Origin: an uncultured Gammaproteobacteria bacterium
Lineage (GTDB): Bacteria > Pseudomonadota > Gammaproteobacteria > PS1 > Pseudothioglobaceae
Direction: 5' to 3'
DNA: 11,267 nt
NCBI GenBank assembly: GCA_929200175.1
Contig: CAKMYR010000035.1
Coordinates: 1 to 11,267 of the forward strand
A program made the position numbers and the translations under genes. Below the pieces are notes generated by a model. The model saw only the letters and a program-made list of their open reading frames with translations. It had not been told where the DNA came from and made no database searches. Of this stretch, positions 7,173 through 11,267 are shown in pieces; position 1 is the first letter of the stretch, and every line of letters begins with the position of its first letter.

Positions 7173-7852
7173 TTTTTGACTTTAAGGTTATTTTTGAAAA
7201 TTTTGATTTTTATTTGTCAGGCATGTTAATGACTCTTTTATTGACTGTAACATCTTTATTAATAGGTTTATTTATAGCTTTAATATTTGCAATTATTAAA
7301 TATCAAAATAAACATAAAATTACTATTAAAATTATTAATACTATTGTGTTTTATTTTCGTGGCACTCCTTGTTTGCTGCAAATTTATTTAATTTATTATG
7401 GTTTAGCTCAGTTTCAGTTTGTAAAAGATAGTTTTTTATGGCTAGCTTTAGAAAATGCTGTGTTTTGTGTAATGCTAGCCTTGACTCTTAATACTGCTTC
7501 ATATACAACAGAAATTATTTATGGAGGTATTAAAGCTACTCCAAAAACGCAAATTGAAGCGGTACAAGCATTTGGTTTTAGTTTTTTTAGCGGATTATTA
7601 CATATTATATTACCTGGCGTTATTCGTCGTATTATTCCTTTTTATGCTAATGAATCAGTATTTTTAATGCAAGCAACAGCTTTAGCAAGCACTATTACTG
7701 TCGTTGAATTGACTCAAGTTGCAAGAATAATAAACTCTCGTTTTTTTATTCCTTTTGAGGCATTTTTATTCGCAGCTTTATTTTATATGTTAATTAGTTA
7801 TGTAATATTTTATTCATTGAGCTTATTAGAAAGAAAGCTTAATAAAATTTAG
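7169..7852 (+). CDS. hisM: Polar amino-acid ABC transporter permease (HisM-like)
   Basis: Second permease subunit of the importer, pairing with the HisQ-like protein. The 227-residue product has an N-terminal hydrophobic segment (about 15-43), FYFRGTPCLLQIYLIYYG (61-78), NTASYTTEIIYGGIKATP (108-125) and the EAA loop (EAVQAFGFSFFSGLLHIILP, 130-149), all matching HisM. Its ATG overlaps the stop of the preceding permease (ATGA, 4 bases), so the two are translationally coupled and made in equal amounts, as a heterodimer needs. It ends 6 bases before the convergent TSUP gene; no terminator hairpin is visible between them, so the two transcripts probably overlap. Confidence 0.93.
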   Translation: MIFDFKVIFENFDFYLSGMLMTLLLTVTSLLIGLFIALIFAIIKYQNKHKITIKIINTIVFYFRGTPCLLQIYLIYYGLAQFQFVKDSFLWLALENAVFCVMLALTLNTASYTTEIIYGGIKATPKTQIEAVQAFGFSFFSGLLHIILPGVIRRIIPFYANESVFLMQATALASTITVVELTQVARIINSRFFIPFEAFLFAALFYMLISYVIFYSLSLLERKLNKI

Positions 7853-7858
7853 ATTAAT

Positions 7859-8593
7859 TTATAAAAATACTTTAAATAATCCAATTAAGCTAATTAATAA
7901 TATTGATACCCCAATGCATTTTTTAAATATTTGATCATTACTAATAATAATTTTATGAAGTTTAAGTCCTAAAAAATGTCCAATTGCAACAACAGGTATA
8001 AGTAATAAAATAAGAATCCAATCAATTTTTACTTCTAATAAGACAAATGTTGTCATTTTCATACTTACTAAAATAAACCATAAAACAAATAAGGTATTTC
8101 TTAATTGCAATCTTTTTACATGATTAATATAAACTGATACTATAAATGGAGCTCCTGTTAATGATGTGCCAGCAATATAACCTCCTATAAGCAATAAAGA
8201 TCTATCTAGCCATAATTTATTTGATGTAATTTTTTTGTCAAATATCCAAATAATTGCATAAAAAAGTATTATTATATAAATGAGAGTAATAATTATTTTA
8301 TCTGGTAGAGATATAAGTCCAAATATCCCAATTAAAGTACTAGGAATAATCCAAAATAAAGATTTTATAAGGTAATTCCAATCAACATCTTTTAATGATT
8401 TTCTTAGGCTTATTGTAGTAAAAATTAACAAATGAACGCCAATGATAGGAAGCCAATAAACTGGAGAATCTTTAATTAAAAGCAGTAGTGGTAATCCAAA
8501 TACTGCCCCTCCAAACCCAATGGCTGTACGCACAAAACCAGTCCAAACAAATATTAAAGCTATAGCTAATAACTCTAAACTAGAAAAAATCAT
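7859..8593 (-). CDS. TSUP (TauE/SafE) family membrane transporter
   Basis: Inner-membrane protein of the sulfite exporter TauE/SafE family, whose characterised members move sulfite, sulfoacetate or related organosulfur anions. The product has about eight hydrophobic segments, the family's N-terminal half-repeat GFGGAVFGLPLLLL (27-40 of the 244/245-residue frame) and a second glycine-containing repeat around GGYIAGTSLTGAPFIV (138-153). The frame can start at TTG 8596 or at the adjacent ATG 8593; I chose the ATG. Neither has a ribosome site. It is the last gene of the minus-strand group, 38 bases after the DUF6428 gene. The substrate is not determined; a link to sulfur metabolism is inferred from the family. 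Confidence 0.9.
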   Translation of the reverse strand: MIFSSLELLAIALIFVWTGFVRTAIGFGGAVFGLPLLLLIKDSPVYWLPIIGVHLLIFTTISLRKSLKDVDWNYLIKSLFWIIPSTLIGIFGLISLPDKIIITLIYIIILFYAIIWIFDKKITSNKLWLDRSLLLIGGYIAGTSLTGAPFIVSVYINHVKRLQLRNTLFVLWFILVSMKMTTFVLLEVKIDWILILLLIPVVAIGHFLGLKLHKIIISNDQIFKKCIGVSILLISLIGLFKVFL

Positions 8594-8631
8594 CAAAAAT
8601 TATGAAATAAAAATATATATTTTATTAAGTA

Positions 8632-9099
8632 TTAGCAACAGCTTTCATTAACACAGCATTTTTTATCTGATTTATTTTGGTATCTAATTGCTGCTAAACA
8701 TTGTGTATCTATATGTTTTAAGTAAAAATCAATAGATTTATCTGTAATTTTATAGCTGTCAATTTGATATTGTGATACTATGTTGTCTTTGTATTCAATA
8801 AAAATATTTGAGTTTGCTAGATTGGGTAATTTATCTAAAACAGGCTTAGCTTTTTTAATTATTTTTTCAACTATTTCAGCTTTTATCCTATGGTTTGAAT
8901 CTTTTCCTACCCATAGTTGAATCTGCAAGTATGATTCATTTCTAATAACTCCTCCACAGTCAATAAAACTACGAAGTACGCTACCAATATCTGTTATATG
9001 AAATTCTTTTGGTATTTTAAAGTTATTTGGTAAATAAAAATTAACTAAATGTTGCTGATTTTCAGCTAAAATTTTTAAAAAATCTTTATATATTATCAT
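8632..9099 (-). CDS. DUF6428 family protein with Cys-Cys tail
   Basis: The 155-residue soluble protein resembles the uncharacterised DUF6428 family. The features recognised are KEFHITDIG (31-39), FIDCGG (45-50), QLW (61-63) and NHRI (69-72). From memory, relatives in other bacteria often sit in arsenic-resistance gene clusters. It has six cysteines: Cys48 in the IDCGG motif, Cys134 in DTQCLAA, and two pairs at the extreme C-terminus, 148-149 and 154-155, giving CC-x4-CC. That tail is suited to bind a soft metal or metalloid or to form disulfides, which is inference. No signal peptide or membrane segment. Neighbours are DUF1304 (19 bases upstream) and a TSUP transporter downstream, so an operon is likely. 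No arsR, arsC or arsB/acr3 gene is in the window. Confidence 0.75.
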   Translation of the reverse strand: MIIYKDFLKILAENQQHLVNFYLPNNFKIPKEFHITDIGSVLRSFIDCGGVIRNESYLQIQLWVGKDSNHRIKAEIVEKIIKKAKPVLDKLPNLANSNIFIEYKDNIVSQYQIDSYKITDKSIDFYLKHIDTQCLAAIRYQNKSDKKCCVNESCC

Positions 9100-9118
9100 T
9101 TTATGTTTTTAAATAAAG

Positions 9119-9415
9119 TTACCATCTTATTAACAAAAATATAAGCGCAATTAGTGCAGGCAGACCTTGAACAATTACAATTGAAAATTTTACCATTAGT
9201 CCTGCATAAATAGCTGCTATTATTATACATAATAGAAAAAAAGCTTGAATTTGCATTCCAAATTTAACTACAGGATGAACTAATCCTAAAATTAATCCTA
9301 TAGCTAAAAATCCATTATAAAGTCCTTGATTAGCAGCTAATGGCTTTGAGATTTTAGCCTCTTCAGGAGTAGTGCCAAAAGTTTTCATGTCTAAATTGCT
9401 AGTCCATAAAAACAT
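9119..9415 (-). CDS. DUF1304 family membrane protein, N-terminally truncated
   Basis: The frame from the first ATG gives 98 residues: MFLWTS at the start, then KTFGTTPEEA (11-20), LAANQGLYNGFLAIGLILGL (26-45) and further hydrophobic segments at about 50-68 and 75-97. These match DUF1304, a small bacterial family of four-helix membrane proteins of about 120 residues with unknown function. The family normally begins with one more helix ending in a HxYxxYLEMF-like motif. Here that part is encoded immediately upstream in the same frame but is cut off by an amber codon (see the 9416-9490 entry). The ATG used here has no ribosome site, so the protein may be made poorly, shortened, or not at all. 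It lies between djlA and the DUF6428 gene. Confidence 0.7.
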   Translation of the reverse strand: MFLWTSNLDMKTFGTTPEEAKISKPLAANQGLYNGFLAIGLILGLVHPVVKFGMQIQAFFLLCIIIAAIYAGLMVKFSIVIVQGLPALIALIFLLIRW

Positions 9416-9490
9416 TTCTAAATATAATATATAGATATGCTATACAGTAACTAATAAAACAATTATTATTCCTATTAGTTCTAAATTTAT
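9416..9490 (-). pseudogene. Upstream N-terminal part of the DUF1304 gene, interrupted by TAG
   Basis: In the frame of the DUF1304 gene, the bases before its ATG read NLELIGIIIVLLVTV, then TAG (9440-9442), then HIYILYLE running straight into MFLWTS. This is the missing first membrane helix and the start of the conserved HxYxxYLEMF motif. The expected start position reads ATA (9488-9490), 5 bases after AGAGGA (9496-9501), and overlaps the djlA stop by 3 bases. Counting from ATA, the repaired gene would encode 123 residues, the usual DUF1304 length. TAG is one base from GAG or CAG, and ATA is one base from ATG. Both lesions point to inactivation. Confidence 0.7.
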
Positions 9491-10221
9491 GTCATTCCTC
9501 TTTGTTTTTTAATAGCATTATATGCTTGATTAATTTTTTTTGATTTTTCATTAGCAAGTTTAATAAATTCTTTAGGCAGTCCTTTAGATTGTATTTTATC
9601 AGGATGATATTTAGCAATCGCTTTCCTATAAGCTTTTTTAACCTCGTCATCAGAACTATCACTACTACATTCAATTATTTTATAATGATCTGTATTTGTT
9701 GCTTCATTGCCTTGAACTCTTTGGCTATATTCATTATAAATACTAGCTCTTAAACCTAAATTTACATATATATTTCTTAGAATATAATCCTCATTTTTAT
9801 GTATTTCGCCATCAGAATGTGCTACTTGCCACAGAGCAGAATATATCATTTCTCGCATTTCTTCATTAGCAATAGTTCTATATTGGTCAGCATATTCATA
9901 AATTGAATATTGATCTGATTTGGCATTTCTAAAAATATCAATTGCAGTTTTTTTATCCTCTTCATCTAGTCTAATCATAGCTATAAATGAATTAACAGCG
10001 GCAATTTCTTGTTTAGAAACTACGCCATCTGCTTTTGCCATTTTTGCTAACATGGAAAAAAGAGAAACAAAGAATAAAGTTTTATTTTTTTGATCTAAAC
10101 CTATTCTTTTTTTATTTTTACTTCCCATTGAGCTTCCTATGAATAAACCTAAAGCTGCGCCAATAGGACCTCCTACTATAAACCCAAGTCCTGCACCGAT
10201 TCCAGCACTTAAAAAAGACAT
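9487..10221 (-). CDS. djlA: DjlA-type membrane-anchored J-domain co-chaperone
   Basis: Inner-membrane DnaJ-like protein that stimulates DnaK ATPase activity at the cytoplasmic face. The 244-residue product has a glycine-rich membrane segment (5-33, with GGPIGAALGLFIGS), a TerB-like helical domain (about 45-170, with acidic turns ADGVVSKQE near 64-72 and HSDGEIHKNE at 135-144), and a C-terminal J domain (178-240) with the catalytic HPD at 206-208 and the DjlA-like end QAYNAIKKQRG. E. coli DjlA is about 271 residues. The difference lies largely in the Gln/Gly-rich linker before the J domain, which is nearly absent here. AAGGA (10228-10232), 6 bases before the ATG, supports this start. A 119-base gap separates it from cpdA, so it probably has its own promoter. 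Confidence 0.94.
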   Translation of the reverse strand: MSFLSAGIGAGLGFIVGGPIGAALGLFIGSSMGSKNKKRIGLDQKNKTLFFVSLFSMLAKMAKADGVVSKQEIAAVNSFIAMIRLDEEDKKTAIDIFRNAKSDQYSIYEYADQYRTIANEEMREMIYSALWQVAHSDGEIHKNEDYILRNIYVNLGLRASIYNEYSQRVQGNEATNTDHYKIIECSSDSSDDEVKKAYRKAIAKYHPDKIQSKGLPKEFIKLANEKSKKINQAYNAIKKQRGMT

Positions 10222-10227
10222 TTTTAT

Positions 10228-10232
10228 TCCTT
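10228..10232 (-). promoter_or_regulatory. Ribosome binding site of djlA
   Basis: AAGGA read on the minus strand lies 6 bases before the djlA ATG. Upstream, TTGTGT and TAAATT with 17 bases between them form a possible but weak promoter pair, and TAAAAT within that spacer is an alternative -10. Only the ribosome site is well supported. Confidence 0.65.
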
Positions 10233-10340
10233 ATAAATTTAAAATTAAATGTATTTTAACACAATATTTATTTAATACCTTAGTTAGGTTATATTGATAA
10301 CTTGTCTATTTAAAAGCTGATTTATGATATATTTTTTTAA

Positions 10341-11051
10341 TTAGAGGTGATTATTTATCCAACAGGTTTTATATGTTAATTCTCCATTTTTTCCTAGAAA
10401 ATAATGGTTAAACCCGATTCTTTTTTCTTCATTAAATTGTAATGCAGTAGAAGGGCATGATATTAGCTTTATATCATTATGTCTGAACTCTTTTGCTTGA
10501 TGAGCATGTCCCCATAGTATCGCCTTTACTTTAGGATATTTATCTATTATAGCAAATAATTCTTTAGGGTTTTTTAGTGATAATTCATCATTCCAATTAG
10601 ATTCCATGCTAACGATTGGATGATGTAAGGCTATTATTATGTATTTAGCTTTTGTTTGTAAAAGTGCATTATCTAATTTTTTTAATTCTTTTTCTGTTAA
10701 AAAACCTGCAGTTTCATTTTTTAAAACTGAATTTATTGTGATTATTTCCCAACAATCAAGTTTAAATTTAGTTAGTAAGTTTTCTTTAAAATTTTTTTTA
10801 AGATTGATTTTATTATCATGATTACCAGTAATTACTAAAATTTTAGCTTTAATAGGTTCTAACATTTCTTTTAATATTTGATAAGAATTAGAGCTGCCCA
10901 AATGAGTTAAATCACCACTAATTAATAAAGCTTTAAATTGTTTTTTTAATATTTTTGATACTATTTTTTTAAAGTTACTTTGAGAGTTTACCCCCATTAC
11001 TATAGGATTATCATCAATATGACAATCACTTATTTGGATAAAGCTATTCAT
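10341..11051 (-). CDS. cpdA: CpdA-like 3',5'-cyclic AMP phosphodiesterase / metallophosphoesterase
   Basis: Cytoplasmic two-metal phosphoesterase of the class III cyclic-nucleotide phosphodiesterase group. All five metal-binding blocks are visible: SDCH (8-11), SGDLTH (45-50), TGNHD (75-79), LHHP (142-145) and WGHAHQ (180-185). The 236 residues are shorter than E. coli CpdA (275), mainly at the ends and in loops, but no catalytic block is missing. The close of the pocket, SCPSTALQF (198-206), is as in CpdA. cAMP as substrate is inferred from family resemblance; related enzymes act on other phosphoesters. The ATG follows the alr stop codon with no intervening base (TAAATG), indicating translational coupling to alr. 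No terminator is visible after its stop. Confidence 0.88.
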   Translation of the reverse strand: MNSFIQISDCHIDDNPIVMGVNSQSNFKKIVSKILKKQFKALLISGDLTHLGSSNSYQILKEMLEPIKAKILVITGNHDNKINLKKNFKENLLTKFKLDCWEIITINSVLKNETAGFLTEKELKKLDNALLQTKAKYIIIALHHPIVSMESNWNDELSLKNPKELFAIIDKYPKVKAILWGHAHQAKEFRHNDIKLISCPSTALQFNEEKRIGFNHYFLGKNGELTYKTCWINNHL

Positions 11052-11267
11052 TTATGCTGCTTTAATAAATTTAACACGAGAGCTAATAGATGTTACTAAT
11101 TGATAAGCAATAGTATCGCTAAATTTAGCAACGGTTTCAATTCTTAATTTTTCATCCCCCCAAAGTATAGCGTAATCACCAACTTTAGCTTTTGTATTAC
11201 CGATATTAACACAGATTAAATCCATTGAAACTCTGCCTATTAAAGGACATATTGTATTATTTATAAG
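11052..11267 (-). CDS. alr: Alanine racemase, C-terminal part (partial)
   Basis: PLP-dependent enzyme interconverting L- and D-alanine for peptidoglycan synthesis. Only the last 71 codons are in the window; the 5' part continues beyond base 11267. The fragment reads into the conserved C-terminal barrel signature CPLIGRVSMDL (7-17), then KVGDYAILWG (27-36) and ends VTSISSRVKFIKAA. GRVSMD includes the Met/Asp region that contributes to the active site of the partner subunit in the dimer. The stop codon abuts the cpdA ATG, so alr and cpdA form a coupled pair. Confidence 0.95.
   Translation of the reverse strand, partial: LINNTICPLIGRVSMDLICVNIGNTKAKVGDYAILWGDEKLRIETVAKFSDTIAYQLVTSISSRVKFIKAA

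Noticed and set aside
7853..7858. Possible bidirectional terminator between hisM and the TSUP gene
   Set aside because: Only 6 bases lie between the two stop codons and no stem with a T-run can be drawn there or in the flanking coding ends.
8610..8623. Perfect 14-base palindrome AAAATATATATTTT between the DUF6428 and TSUP genes
   Set aside because: Alternating A/T palindromes are expected by chance at this base composition, and it is not placed over a recognisable promoter.
9492..9674. Minus-strand open frame of 60 codons inside djlA
   Set aside because: It overlaps the J-domain coding region in another frame; its Lys/Leu/Ile-rich product is what AT-rich DNA gives by chance.
10639..10821. 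Plus-strand open frame of 60 codons inside cpdA
   Set aside because: Antisense to conserved metallophosphoesterase sequence, with no start context or family match.

Overview
The window is very AT-rich and almost fully coding. Several traits point to a gammaproteobacterium with a compact genome: the hisS-yfgM-der gene order, a DjlA-type membrane J-protein, a CpdA-type phosphodiesterase next to alr, and a HisJQMP-class amino-acid ABC transporter. The base composition and gene set would fit the SUP05/Thioglobus group or a related marine or symbiotic lineage, but that is inference from composition and gene order. Shine-Dalgarno sequences are weak or absent before most genes. The clearest ones (AAGGA) precede the periplasmic binding protein and djlA. 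No rRNA, tRNA, CRISPR array, insertion sequence or phage gene was seen, and no stretch above 300 bases lacks a gene.

Layout. Bases 1-80 hold the 3' end of an unrecognised plus-strand gene that converges on der. A minus-strand housekeeping operon follows in the order hisS, yfgM, der (3437 down to 97). The outer-membrane assembly gene bamB, which sits between yfgM and der in E. coli, is missing from that slot. After a 120-base divergent spacer the plus strand carries an eight-or-so-helix membrane protein of the DUF1624/HGSNAT-catalytic family, an NADPH-dependent FMN reductase family protein, and a complete polar amino-acid importer: ATPase (hisP-like), binding protein (hisJ-like) and two permeases (hisQ- and hisM-like, overlapping by 4 bases). 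The importer has its own candidate promoter in front of the binding protein, and a TTAATTAA-containing repeat lies between the binding protein and a TTG-started permease.

From 7859 to the end everything is on the minus strand: alr (3' part only) and cpdA, with no base between them; then djlA, a DUF1304 membrane protein, a DUF6428 protein with a Cys-Cys tail, and a TauE/SafE (TSUP) permease.

The most notable observation is in the DUF1304 gene. The frame upstream of its first ATG encodes the missing N-terminal membrane helix of the family, interrupted by one in-frame TAG, and the expected start codon reads ATA just after an AGAGGA ribosome site. It is either a decaying gene or a truncated one still expressed from an internal ATG. 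The DUF6428/TSUP pair next to it is the best candidate in the window for a little-described function, possibly thiol, metal(loid) or sulfur handling. Nothing else here looks like a new multi-gene system; most of the window is ordinary core metabolism and transport.
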